From: Balneolales bacterium
Lineage (GTDB): Bacteria > Bacteroidota > Rhodothermia > Balneolales > Natronogracilivirgulaceae
Length of the DNA stretch: 64,000 bases
Assembly: GCA_007134845.1 (NCBI GenBank)
Contig: SLKA01000062.1
Coordinates: 1-64,000 of the forward strand
Direction of reading: 5' to 3'
In this document: one piece after another, positions 52,061-62,238 of the stretch
Layout: each line of letters starts with the position of its first letter
How positions within the stretch are numbered: the stretch's first letter is position 1
Translations under genes and position numbers: made by a program
The notes under the pieces: generated by a model
Told to the model about the DNA's origin: nothing
Databases searched by the model: none
Seen by the model: the letters and a program-made list of their open reading frames with translations, nothing else

Positions 52061-52987
52061 TTGATGCCTAAGCAAACCATAAAAAAACGCATGTTACCTG
52101 ATTTCAATCAGACTGTCCCTATTGATCAGATTGGTGTGGAAGAGCGGGTCGCCCGCTTCCGGACCCGCAGCATAAAGAAGGAGTCCAAGCTTTTCGCATT
52201 GAAACTGGCACTGAGGATGGTCGATCTTACCACATTGGAGGGCATGGACTCTCCCGGCAAAGTGCGCCAGTTGTGCTACAAGGCACTCTATCCGCATAAA
52301 ATTGATCCCGACATCCCGCGTGTAGCCGCCATCTGTGTCTATCCGAACCGTGTGCGGCTGGCTGTCGAAATCCTCAAGGGTTCCGGCATCCATGTTGCCA
52401 GTGTGGCTACCTCCTTCCCCAGCGGCATGGGAACGATGGAATCGCGTATCGATGAGGTGAAGTACGCTGTGGATGAGGGAGCAGACGAAATCGACATGGT
52501 CATCTCACGCTGGGCTTTCCTTAAGGGTGATTACAGCTATGTTTTTGATGAGATCGCCATGATTAAGGAGGCGTGCGGACCAGCGCACCTCAAAGTCATC
52601 CTGGAAACGGGCGAGCTTGAGACCTATGAAAATGTCCGCAAAGCAAGTGATATCGCCATGTATGCTGGTGCCGATTTCATAAAAACATCGACCGGAAAGA
52701 TCTCTCCCGCGGCAACCATGCCCGTAACACTGGTGATGCTGTATGCCATCCGCGACTACTACCTGAAAACCGGCAACAAAATCGGCATGAAACCGGCCGG
52801 CGGCATCCGCGATGCCAAAACGGCACTGCACTACCTGGCGATGGTCAAGGAGACACTGGGAGCCGATTGGCTGGATCCCGACCTGTTCCGTTTCGGTGCC
52901 AGCTCGCTCGCCAATGACCTGCTTATGCAGATCATCAAGCAAAAAACCGGGCACTATCAATCACCCGACTATTTCTCAATCGGATAA
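52061..52987 (+). CDS. deoC: Deoxyribose-phosphate aldolase
   Basis: VRLAVEILKGSGIHVASVATSFPSG, EIDMVI, ADFIKTSTGKISPAATM, GMKPAGGIRDAKTAL. Confidence 0.94.
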   Translation: MMPKQTIKKRMLPDFNQTVPIDQIGVEERVARFRTRSIKKESKLFALKLALRMVDLTTLEGMDSPGKVRQLCYKALYPHKIDPDIPRVAAICVYPNRVRLAVEILKGSGIHVASVATSFPSGMGTMESRIDEVKYAVDEGADEIDMVISRWAFLKGDYSYVFDEIAMIKEACGPAHLKVILETGELETYENVRKASDIAMYAGADFIKTSTGKISPAATMPVTLVMLYAIRDYYLKTGNKIGMKPAGGIRDAKTALHYLAMVKETLGADWLDPDLFRFGASSLANDLLMQIIKQKTGHYQSPDYFSIG

Positions 52988-52991
52988 TCTT

Positions 52992-54473
52992 ATGTCAGAA
53001 AAAGAAGTCATCACCCGCCAGAGTCTTCGCTTCGATGAACTGTGGACCTACGATCCGGCGCCGGAAAGTCCGGATTATGTGAAAATCGAAGAGCAATACA
53101 ACCTGTTTATCGACGGAAAATTCCAGGAGCCGGCGAGCGGCCGCTATTTTGAAACCATCAACCCGGCCAATGAAAAATTGCTTTCACGGGTTGCCAGAGC
53201 GGACAAGAGCGATCTGGACATGGCGGTGGCCGCGGCGCGAAAGGCCTATGACGGAATCTGGTCCAGGATGCCCGCGAAGGAACGCGGCAAGTATATTTAC
53301 CGCATCGCCCGGCTGCTGCAGGAGCGCGCACGCGAATTTGCCATCCTGGAAAGCATGGATACCGGAAAGCCGATCCGGGAGTCGCGCGACATCGACATTC
53401 CGATCGTCATCGCCCATTTCTTCTACTATGCCGGATGGGCAGACAAACTGAAATATGCCTTCCCTGGCGTGGATCCTCGTCCGCTCGGCGTTGCCGGACA
53501 GATCATTCCCTGGAACTTCCCTCTTCTGATGGCCGCGTGGAAAATTGCGCCTGCACTTGCCACGGGCAACACCGTTGTCATCAAGCCGGCCTCATCCACC
53601 CCCCTTACCCTCCTGAGACTGGGTGAGCTTATCCGTGATGCCGGCCTGCCCGCCGGTGTGGTGAATATCGTGACCGGTCCGGGTGAGATCGGAAGTGCTA
53701 TAGCCAACCATCCCGGCATCGACAAGATTGCCTTTACCGGATCGACGGAAATCGGCCGGACCATTCAGGAGGCGTCCCTGCGAACCGGAAAGAAATACAC
53801 CCTGGAGCTGGGTGGAAAAGCGGCCAACATCGTCTTCGACGACGCACCTGTCGAAGAGGCGGTGGAAGGCATTGTCAACGGCATCTTCTTCAACCAGGGG
53901 CATGTCTGCTGTGCCGGATCCCGGCTTCTGGTGCAGGAGGGTGTGGCCGACGAGCTGGTGCACAAGCTCAAAATGCGTATGGAGACGCTGATCCTGGGGG
54001 ATCCGCTCGACAAGAACACTGACATCGGCGCCATCAACTCCAAGGGACAGCTTGACAGTATCCTCGGTTACCTGACGGAGGGTGTGGATAACGGCCAGCA
54101 GATCTACCAGACCAAATGCGAGCTTCCGGAGAAAGGCTACTGGTGCCGGCCGACGCTTGTGGAAAACGTGAGCCAGTCCCACCGCATCGTACAGGAAGAG
54201 GTATTCGGACCGGTTCTCACCATACAGACCTTCCGCACCCCGGCCGAGGCGGTCTCCCTGGCCAACAATTCACCTTACGGCCTGTCGGGTGGCGTCTGGA
54301 CCGACAAGGGATCCAAAATCTTCAAGGTCGGCAAGGGAATCCGCGCCGGGGTTATCTGGGCCAATACCTTCAACAAATTTGATCCAACCTCACCTTTTGG
54401 CGGTTATAAAGAGAGCGGCATGGGCCGTGAAGGCGGCATCCACGGTCTTTTACCCTATTTGGAGCTATCATAA
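52992..54473 (+). CDS. Aldehyde dehydrogenase
   Basis: IIPWNFPLLMAAWKIAPALATGNTVVIKPA, FTGSTEIGR, LELGGKAANIVF, FFNQGHVCCAGSRLLV (catalytic Cys). Start placed after the deoC stop. Confidence 0.94.
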   Translation: MSEKEVITRQSLRFDELWTYDPAPESPDYVKIEEQYNLFIDGKFQEPASGRYFETINPANEKLLSRVARADKSDLDMAVAAARKAYDGIWSRMPAKERGKYIYRIARLLQERAREFAILESMDTGKPIRESRDIDIPIVIAHFFYYAGWADKLKYAFPGVDPRPLGVAGQIIPWNFPLLMAAWKIAPALATGNTVVIKPASSTPLTLLRLGELIRDAGLPAGVVNIVTGPGEIGSAIANHPGIDKIAFTGSTEIGRTIQEASLRTGKKYTLELGGKAANIVFDDAPVEEAVEGIVNGIFFNQGHVCCAGSRLLVQEGVADELVHKLKMRMETLILGDPLDKNTDIGAINSKGQLDSILGYLTEGVDNGQQIYQTKCELPEKGYWCRPTLVENVSQSHRIVQEEVFGPVLTIQTFRTPAEAVSLANNSPYGLSGGVWTDKGSKIFKVGKGIRAGVIWANTFNKFDPTSPFGGYKESGMGREGGIHGLLPYLELS

Positions 54474-55336
54474 TGAGCAATCGACTGAACGTTTTGAAAA
54501 CCTGCAAACTGTATATCGGGGGGAAATTCTCCCGGTCGGAGTCGGAACACTATTTTCAGGCTTTTGACAAAAAACAGAAACTCCTGGCCAACCTGTGCCG
54601 GGCATCTCGCAAGGATCTCCGCAATGCCATTCAGGCGGCAAGAAAGGTGCAGGCTGACTGGGGCGGCCGTACCGCATACAACCGCGGGCAGATCCTCTAC
54701 CGCATGGCCGAGATGATGGAAGGCCGCCGCGATCAGTTCATCGCCGAACTGGAATGTGCTGCTGTCTCCAGGCGTCGTGCCGAAAACGAAACCGATGCGG
54801 CCATCGACCGCCTGGTCCATTATGCCGGCTGGACTGACAAATATTCCGCACTATTCAGCAGTGTAAATCCGGTGGCCAGTCCCCATTTCAACTTTTCGAT
54901 ACCTGAACCTACGGGTGTTGTGGGGATAGCGGCTCCGGACGACTATCCGCTGGTCGGACTTATATCACTTATTGCGCCGGTCATTGCGGGCGGCAATACC
55001 TGCGTGGTACTTTCCTCCGAAAAATACGGTAGCGTTGCCTGCACCCTGGCCGAAGTGATCCATTCGTCGGACGTACCCGGCGGCGTGGTCAACGTACTGA
55101 CCGGCTTCCGCGCTGATCTGGTGCCTCCTCTTGCCACACATATGGACGTCAATGCCGTACTCAGTGCGGCCGATGATCCGGAGCAGAAAAAAAATATACA
55201 GGAAAACGCTCATATCAACGTTAAGAGGGTACACTTGTATGATGGAACCGACTGGATGAAGGATGAATCCCAGTCACCGTATTATATCATGGACTTCCAG
55301 GAGATCAAAACAACCTGGCATCCTGTCGGAACCTGA
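54473..55336 (+). CDS. Half-length aldehyde dehydrogenase-like protein lacking the catalytic Cys domain
   Basis: ALDH N-terminal/cofactor-domain similarity (PTGVVGIAAPDDYPLVGLISLIAPVIAGGNTCVVL, DVPGGVVNVLTG); ends before any catalytic Cys motif. Confidence 0.8.
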   Translation: MSNRLNVLKTCKLYIGGKFSRSESEHYFQAFDKKQKLLANLCRASRKDLRNAIQAARKVQADWGGRTAYNRGQILYRMAEMMEGRRDQFIAELECAAVSRRRAENETDAAIDRLVHYAGWTDKYSALFSSVNPVASPHFNFSIPEPTGVVGIAAPDDYPLVGLISLIAPVIAGGNTCVVLSSEKYGSVACTLAEVIHSSDVPGGVVNVLTGFRADLVPPLATHMDVNAVLSAADDPEQKKNIQENAHINVKRVHLYDGTDWMKDESQSPYYIMDFQEIKTTWHPVGT

Positions 55337-55374
55337 TCCATTTTATCCAGGCATCTGCTAACAATTTGACATCC

Positions 55375-56013
55375 ATGCTGAAATCGTACCGTTTCCTGTT
55401 TGTGCCGTTTTTGTTGACGGCCCTGATCCTGGCATCATGCGCCCCTACCGATGAATTGCGGGATGACGAGATGGACCAGCTTCTTGACAAAGCTTTTGAG
55501 GATTATGCCGATCTTGCAGAACATATGGATGAAATGATCATTGAAGAAGAGCTTGATGAGAGCACAATGATTCAGCTGGAAGAACGTGCGGAGGAGCTGC
55601 TCAGAGAATTGCCTGAGCTGGCTTTCAATCTTGAAGCATACCGCAGTACATTTGCAGATTTACATGCCGGCGCCCGAAATGAAATTCCCGTCCATTATCT
55701 GCAACCTGAAAAACAGGAGGATACCCGGGACCGTGCAGATCAGAATCACGGATTTCGCATTCAGATCATATCCACACAAGATGCGCAACTGGCCGATGAG
55801 ATCCTGGAGGATTTTGAAGAGTGGATCAGCAGTGTTAGCGAACCTCCTCAGCCGCGCACCTACATGGTTTTCCAGCAGCCTTATTACCGGGTGCATGTCG
55901 GTGACTTTCTTGACCGCCAGAAAGCTCTTGAGTTCACTGATTTTGTAAGACTTCGCTATCCGGAAGCCTGGGTGATTCACAGCCAGATCCATCCCGGGCG
56001 TGTTCAGAGATAA
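55375..56013 (+). CDS. SPOR domain-containing lipoprotein
   Basis: LILASCAPTD lipobox; GFRIQIISTQDAQLADEILEDF..PYYRVHVGDFLDRQKALEF. Confidence 0.8.
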   Translation: MLKSYRFLFVPFLLTALILASCAPTDELRDDEMDQLLDKAFEDYADLAEHMDEMIIEEELDESTMIQLEERAEELLRELPELAFNLEAYRSTFADLHAGARNEIPVHYLQPEKQEDTRDRADQNHGFRIQIISTQDAQLADEILEDFEEWISSVSEPPQPRTYMVFQQPYYRVHVGDFLDRQKALEFTDFVRLRYPEAWVIHSQIHPGRVQR

Positions 56014-56104
56014 TACTACCCTGCTAACAATACAGGCGGATGCCAGACAGTTAAGTTTCAGGCATGAGAGTGCCAGCTTTGCTTCTCGCCTTCGCTCCTG
56101 AGCT

Positions 56105-58993
56105 TCATTCCTCAGCATACGCTGCCGGATCCGGGCAGCTGCACATCAGATTACGGTCGCCGTACACTTCATCAATACGGCCGACGCTGGGCCAGAATTT
56201 GCTATTGGCTACCCATTCCAGCGGATAGACGGCTTCACGCCGACTGTATGGCAGATCCCAGTCCGCCGCCGTTACCAGACTGGCCGTATGAGGCGCCATT
56301 TTCAGGGGATTAATCTCCCTATCCCAGCGTTCCGCCTCAATAGCGGCAATTTCCTTGCGGATGGTGATCATTGCCTCACAAAAACGATCCAGCTCCGCCT
56401 TGTTCTCACTCTCGGTCGGCTCGATCATCATGGTACCGGGAACCGGGAAGGAAACCGTGGGAGCATGGTAACCAAAATCCATCAGCCGCTTGGCCACATC
56501 AATGGCATCCACACCGGTTGTTGACCTGATATCACGAAGCTCCACAATCATCTCGTGTCCAACCCGTCCGTTTTTACCAACATAAAGCGGCTTATAGAAC
56601 TCTTTAAGCTGCTCCATGATATAGTTGGCATTGAGAATTGCCAGTTTCGTCGCCTGGGTAAGCGCATCTGATCCCATCATCCTAATATAGGCATAAGATA
56701 TGGCCAGAATGCTTGGACTGCCGTAGGGCGCCGCGGACACCGCACCTTCCTTTTTTTCGAGACGAAAATGTCCTGGCAGGTGGGGTCTGAGATGCTCCAG
56801 CACCCCGATCGGACCCATGCCAGGTCCGCCGCCGCCATGCGGGATGCAGAATGTCTTGTGCAGATTGAGGTGGCACACATCGGCACCAATGCGTGCCGGT
56901 GAGGTGAGTCCGACCTGGGCATTCATATTCGCACCATCCATGTACACTTGCCCGCCGTGCTCATGAATCAGTGTACATATTTCACGAATATCCTCTTCAA
57001 ATACACCATGCGTTGACGGATAGGTCACCATAAGAGCCGCCAACCGTTCGCTATGCGCTTCCACCTTATCACGAAGATCATCCAGATCAATATTTCCCTG
57101 ATCGTCACATTTGGTGATCACAACGTTCATTCCGGCCATGACTGCACTGGCGGGATTGGTACCGTGAGCCGATGATGGTATGATGGTCACATTGCGGTGT
57201 CCCTCATCCCGGGAAATATGCCAGTCGCGGATCGTCAGAAGGCCGGCATATTCGCCCTGAGCGCCCGAATTCGGCTGCATGGAGATAGCGTCGAAACCGG
57301 TGATTTCGCACAGCCAGTCTGAAAGATCATCGATGATCCTGCGATATCCCTCTGCCTGCCATTCCGGTGCAAATGGATGGATATCGGCCAGTTCCGGCCA
57401 GCTCACCGGCAGCATTTCCGTTGTGGCGTTGAGTTTCATGGTGCACGAACCAAGAGATATCATGGAATGCGTCAGCGAGATGTCCTTGTTCTCCAGCCGT
57501 TTCAGGTAGCGCAGCATTTCGTGCTCACTATGGAAAGTATTGAATACCGGATGAGTGAGAAAATCCGAAGTGCGGTCAATTTTATCCGGATATGCAACGG
57601 TAATCTGTTCGCGGAGCGACACGGTATCCGGGACCTGCATGTCCGATGCCGTTGCAAATACCTCAAGGACAGCTTCCACATCCTCCGGCTCCTTGGCCTG
57701 GTCGAATGAGATGCCGACGAAAGGCTCATCAAAGTAGCGGAAGTTCATTCCCCGGTTTTCAGCCTCGTCCCGCACGCGCTTCTGCAGCTGCTCGTTGTGC
57801 ACATCAATTTTAAGAGTATCGAAATAGTGCTCGTTTTGCTGGTCAAACCCAAGCTCTTTCAATCCTGTTTTAGCCAGTTTTGCCAGGGCATGTATGCGGG
57901 AGGCCACCCTGTACAAGCCGGCCTGACCGTGATAGACGGCATAGGCACCGGCCATTACAGCCAGCAGAACCTGTGCTGTACAGATATTGGATGTGGCTTT
58001 CTCCCGGCGGATATGCTGCTCACGTGTCTGCAGCGCCATCCGGAAAGCCGGCTTACCGGCACTGTCCACCGAGACACCGATCATTCGCCCCGGAACCTGG
58101 CGCTTGTACTCATCACGTGTTGCAAAATATGCGGCATGAGGACCGCCATATCCCAGCGGCACCCCGAATCGCTGCGTGGACCCAACTACAACATCCGCTC
58201 CCATCTCGCCAGGCGGTTTCAGCAGCACCAGGCTCATCAGATCGGCTGCAACCACGACACCGATATGCTGTTCGTTTGCCGAGGCAATCAGTGGGGCGAT
58301 ATCGCGGATTTCGCCGTTGCCGTCGGGATACTGAAGCAGCAGTCCGAAAAGACTGTCATCGGTCAGGTCGACATTATCAGGGTGATCAATGACAAGCTCG
58401 ATGCCAAGAGGTTCGGCCCGGGTGCGCAGCACATCAATGGTTTGGGGATAGCAGAGACTGGACACAAAAAACCGTTGAGCCTTTTTCCGGGAGCCCTTTC
58501 GCGTGTCGCGGATCATGGTCATGGCCTCGGCAGCAGCTGTGGCCTCATCAAGCAGTGAAGCATTGGCAATCTCCATACCCGTGAGATCGATAACCATGGT
58601 CTGGTAGTTGATCAGCGCCTCCAGCCGGCCCTGCGAGATCTCCGCCTGATAGGGTGTATACGAGGTGTACCAGCCCGGATTCTCCAGAATATTACGCTGA
58701 ATAACTGCCGGTGTAATCGTTTCGTAGTATCCCATTCCTATATAATTCCGAAAAACCCGGTTTATTGATGCAATCTTCCGGAATTCCTTGATAAAATGAT
58801 ATTCGCTGAGCGGTTCCGGCAGCTGCAGCGGTTTTTCCAACCGGATAGATGCGGGTATGGACTGTTCCACAAGCTGATCCAGTGATTCACAGCTAATGGC
58901 ATCCAGCATGGAAGATATTTCGTCTTCGGCCAGACTGTTGTGCCGTAGTGCAAACGGCTCTCTGTCAAACAGGGTATTCATGATATAGGGCAA
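56105..58993 (-). CDS. gcvP: Glycine dehydrogenase (aminomethyl-transferring)
   Basis: Full length 962 aa; [60 protein letters not shown]. Confidence 0.97.
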   Translation of the reverse strand: MPYIMNTLFDREPFALRHNSLAEDEISSMLDAISCESLDQLVEQSIPASIRLEKPLQLPEPLSEYHFIKEFRKIASINRVFRNYIGMGYYETITPAVIQRNILENPGWYTSYTPYQAEISQGRLEALINYQTMVIDLTGMEIANASLLDEATAAAEAMTMIRDTRKGSRKKAQRFFVSSLCYPQTIDVLRTRAEPLGIELVIDHPDNVDLTDDSLFGLLLQYPDGNGEIRDIAPLIASANEQHIGVVVAADLMSLVLLKPPGEMGADVVVGSTQRFGVPLGYGGPHAAYFATRDEYKRQVPGRMIGVSVDSAGKPAFRMALQTREQHIRREKATSNICTAQVLLAVMAGAYAVYHGQAGLYRVASRIHALAKLAKTGLKELGFDQQNEHYFDTLKIDVHNEQLQKRVRDEAENRGMNFRYFDEPFVGISFDQAKEPEDVEAVLEVFATASDMQVPDTVSLREQITVAYPDKIDRTSDFLTHPVFNTFHSEHEMLRYLKRLENKDISLTHSMISLGSCTMKLNATTEMLPVSWPELADIHPFAPEWQAEGYRRIIDDLSDWLCEITGFDAISMQPNSGAQGEYAGLLTIRDWHISRDEGHRNVTIIPSSAHGTNPASAVMAGMNVVITKCDDQGNIDLDDLRDKVEAHSERLAALMVTYPSTHGVFEEDIREICTLIHEHGGQVYMDGANMNAQVGLTSPARIGADVCHLNLHKTFCIPHGGGGPGMGPIGVLEHLRPHLPGHFRLEKKEGAVSAAPYGSPSILAISYAYIRMMGSDALTQATKLAILNANYIMEQLKEFYKPLYVGKNGRVGHEMIVELRDIRSTTGVDAIDVAKRLMDFGYHAPTVSFPVPGTMMIEPTESENKAELDRFCEAMITIRKEIAAIEAERWDREINPLKMAPHTASLVTAADWDLPYSRREAVYPLEWVANSKFWPSVGRIDEVYGDRNLMCSCPDPAAYAEE

Positions 58994-59083
58994 TAAGTGG
59001 CTAATAGGTGTGAAACAGGGATCCTGACAGTCACAGGGAAAACAGCGACTTCATGCGGAACATTCCATCGCCTTCCACCCCGA

Positions 59084-60121
59084 CTACCCAAAAATGCGAT
59101 CCATTTTGATGTATTTCTCCGCCATTTGCTCCAGCATCCGCAGTGTATCCTTATTGTCTCTGGTCAGCAGTGTTTCAAGATGACCAAATTTGGCCGAGGC
59201 GTTAAATGTATCCATGGAAACAAGCAGCAGTGGAATATTTCTTTCGTTAGCCTTTGAAATAATATGGGACGGAGGCAGGATATTGTTGGTGAGCATGATG
59301 CCAGAGGTATCACCCTCAAGTGCAGCAAGGATCATGTCGGTCCGGTCACCGCTGGTGATCAGAAACTTGTTTTCCTTGTTGAACAGCGGATTTCTGAGGA
59401 TTTCATCGGTTGACATTGCCCCGACAAAAACATTTTTTACGGTATTGTTCAATCCTTCTTCTCCCGCCACAACCTTGGCGTAAAATCGCTGCGCAAGGTA
59501 GCTGATTGTAAACTTGGTTAAGCGCTCCTTGTAGGGCAGCACACCCAGGATCTCAAAACCGAGGTCCTGGATTTGATCGAGGTAAAGATCTTCGAACTCA
59601 TCGATATCATGCACCTTGTTGACGATCACTGAACAGGATGGTATACCATCCAGATCCAGATTCCGTTTGGCGAAAGACAGATCATCCATAACGGACTCAC
59701 TGTCACCACAGGCAATCAAAATAAGGGAAGAATTCGTATGTCTTGCAAGAGAAAGCGGATCCAGTTTGAGCGACGAGCCATAGAAAATATCCTTTCCTGC
59801 TTCAATGAATACGCCTTCATGACCTTTACCGGCCTTCTCCACCAGATCCATTACTGCTTTTTTAATGCTCTCGTCGTTATACATGTAGCGCAGCTTGGAG
59901 TGGTCAAAACCCAGTGTTATATTTTCCGCCTCCTCACTCAGCTGGAAAATATCCGTTACCAGATGCGAGTCATAGTCCCTGTTTCTTTTCAGCTTGTAAA
60001 TGAGCCGGTCACCAATCGGCTTGGTATATCCGTATTTGTTTTTAAGGGCGGCCATGGTACCCACCACCACCGATGTCTTGCCTGAACCTTCACGGATTGA
60101 TGCAAATACAGCGCTTTTCAT
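59084..60121 (-). CDS. BioD-like P-loop ATPase with DRTGG-type domain (Pta N-terminal-like)
   Basis: ASIREGSGKTSVVVG P-loop; VFVGAMSTDEILRNPLF, FLITSGDRTDMILAALEGDTSGIMLT. Confidence 0.8.
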   Translation of the reverse strand: MKSAVFASIREGSGKTSVVVGTMAALKNKYGYTKPIGDRLIYKLKRNRDYDSHLVTDIFQLSEEAENITLGFDHSKLRYMYNDESIKKAVMDLVEKAGKGHEGVFIEAGKDIFYGSSLKLDPLSLARHTNSSLILIACGDSESVMDDLSFAKRNLDLDGIPSCSVIVNKVHDIDEFEDLYLDQIQDLGFEILGVLPYKERLTKFTISYLAQRFYAKVVAGEEGLNNTVKNVFVGAMSTDEILRNPLFNKENKFLITSGDRTDMILAALEGDTSGIMLTNNILPPSHIISKANERNIPLLLVSMDTFNASAKFGHLETLLTRDNKDTLRMLEQMAEKYIKMDRIFG

Positions 60122-62238
60122 TATTTCTCCTCCTTGGTATGTTGTAACAATATTCTTACGTCCAGTGCCTTGAGACCTGCGGTTTCGCTGTAAACAACGA
60201 TGGGATTGATCTCGATATCCGTTATCCGGTCACATCTGGACAGGATGCTTCCCACTTTAAGCAGGGAGTCGATCACTCCGTCGATATCTTTTTTCTCTTC
60301 ACCCCTTACCCCGAGAAGCAATGGATATGATTTGATCTCCTGAAGCATGCGGCGTGCCTCTTCTTCATTGAGAGGGAAGGAGCGGAAAGCGACATCTTTC
60401 ATCACTTCCACATAGATCCCGCCCAATCCGCACATGACAACCGGACCAAAGGATGGGTCCCGGATGGCACCAACAACCATTTCAAGGCCGGATGTGACCA
60501 TCTCTGTAACCTCTACTCCTGTAATGTGTGCATCGGGGTCATAATCGCGACAGTTGTTTATGATCGCCTCATAGGCATCGATCACTTCCTGCTTGTTCTC
60601 CAGATCGAGAGCCAGTCCGCCGGCATCGCTTTTGTGGATGATGTCCCTTGATACAACTTTCATCACTACCGGGTAGCCCATTTCCTCTGCTGCATCCACG
60701 GCTGCGGCCAGGTTTCTGGCAATGGTGCTCTTTGGAATCCTGATCCCGGAAGCCCGCATAACATCCTGCGCCTCATCAGCAAGCAGAAAAGTGCGCTCAT
60801 CCGCCATCGCTTTGTCAATAATGGCGTTGATGGCATTAACGTCGATATCCGGTTCCTGAAGTTCAGCCGATTTCCTGTTCTTGTAAGCACTGTAGCGATA
60901 GAGCGCACCCATGCACGAGACAGCCGGTTCCACATCCCGAAACACCGGCAGGTTCTGCCTGCTGAGTTCCTTGATAGCATGCTCCACGGATTCACCGCCT
61001 ACAATGGCATACGTAACCGGCTTGGAAGCCTCGTGGTGCCTGTCATACGTTTTTCGGACCATGGGAATCAGGTTTTCCGAATCAAACGTGGCGGTCTCGC
61101 AATAGAGCGTGATTGTAGAGTCAATCGATTCACAGTCCACCGGAGCGGTGAGTGCTGCCAGGTAATCGTCGGCCAGGGCACCGCCGGTTATGTCGATCGG
61201 GTTCCTGGTGGAGCCGAATGAAGGCGTAGATTTCTCGAATGTCTCCTTGAGCACCTGCTGGTCATCATATAGTTCTATATTGTGCTTTTCACAGGCGTCC
61301 GTCGCCAGTACACCGATGCCACCGCCATTGGTGACGATAACGGTGCGCTTGCCCAGCGGCTCGGGCGCGAACGATAGAAAGCGGCACCAGTTGAACGCTT
61401 CCTCGAGACTGTCGGCTCTGAGCGCGCCGCACTGCTTCATCACCGCATCAAAAATGGCATCGAGTCCCGCCAGCGATCCGGTGTGGGAGGCAGCTGCCTG
61501 TGCGCCGCGTTTGGAGCGACCTGATTTGATGACGATAAGCGGTTTTTTCTTCGCAATCCTTTTCAGGATCGGAATCAGCTTCTCCCCGTTCTTGATGCCT
61601 TCGATATACATCATCACCACCCGTGTCCGGTCGTGGTCTTCGAGGTATTCCAACAGATCGGCCTCGTCCAGATCCGACTTGTTGCCGGTGGAGACGATCA
61701 CCGATAGCCCCATGTTATCCACGGCGGTCCGTCCGATCATGGCGATGCCAAGCGCTCCGCTCTGGGTGAGAATAGCCACACCTCCCTCCTTGACCGGTGT
61801 GGCGGAAAAGGTCAGGTTCATTGAGACTTCGGCCGAATACATTCCGAAGGTATTCGGACCCATCACACGCACCCCTGCTTCCTTTGCTATGCGCACAATC
61901 TCCCGTTCCTCCCTGTCATTGCCGATCTCGGAGAACCCGGAACTGATGATCTGAATGTATTTCACTCCCTTTTTGGCACACTCCCTTACGGCGTCAAGAC
62001 AGAATTTTGCGGGTATCGCCAGCGAGACCACGTCAATCTCATCCTCAATATCCAGCACGGATTTGTAGACACGGTATCCGAGTATTTCCCCGCCGGAAGG
62101 ATTTACCGGATAGATTTTCCCTTTGTAGCCCCCACTGATCAGGTTATTCAGGATCGTATGGCCGATTTTCTTCGGATCATGCGATGCCCCGATAATGGCT
62201 ATCGACCTGGGTTCAAACAGATCTTTATAATTGCTCAT
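60121..62238 (-). CDS. Acetate/acyl-CoA ligase (ADP-forming), fused alpha-beta
   Basis: CoA-binding IIGASHDPKKIGHTILNNLISGGYKG, GPNTFGMYS, SHTGSLAG, ATP-grasp YPVVMKVVSRDIIHKSDAGG. Confidence 0.92.
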   Translation of the reverse strand: MSNYKDLFEPRSIAIIGASHDPKKIGHTILNNLISGGYKGKIYPVNPSGGEILGYRVYKSVLDIEDEIDVVSLAIPAKFCLDAVRECAKKGVKYIQIISSGFSEIGNDREEREIVRIAKEAGVRVMGPNTFGMYSAEVSMNLTFSATPVKEGGVAILTQSGALGIAMIGRTAVDNMGLSVIVSTGNKSDLDEADLLEYLEDHDRTRVVMMYIEGIKNGEKLIPILKRIAKKKPLIVIKSGRSKRGAQAAASHTGSLAGLDAIFDAVMKQCGALRADSLEEAFNWCRFLSFAPEPLGKRTVIVTNGGGIGVLATDACEKHNIELYDDQQVLKETFEKSTPSFGSTRNPIDITGGALADDYLAALTAPVDCESIDSTITLYCETATFDSENLIPMVRKTYDRHHEASKPVTYAIVGGESVEHAIKELSRQNLPVFRDVEPAVSCMGALYRYSAYKNRKSAELQEPDIDVNAINAIIDKAMADERTFLLADEAQDVMRASGIRIPKSTIARNLAAAVDAAEEMGYPVVMKVVSRDIIHKSDAGGLALDLENKQEVIDAYEAIINNCRDYDPDAHITGVEVTEMVTSGLEMVVGAIRDPSFGPVVMCGLGGIYVEVMKDVAFRSFPLNEEEARRMLQEIKSYPLLLGVRGEEKKDIDGVIDSLLKVGSILSRCDRITDIEINPIVVYSETAGLKALDVRILLQHTKEEK

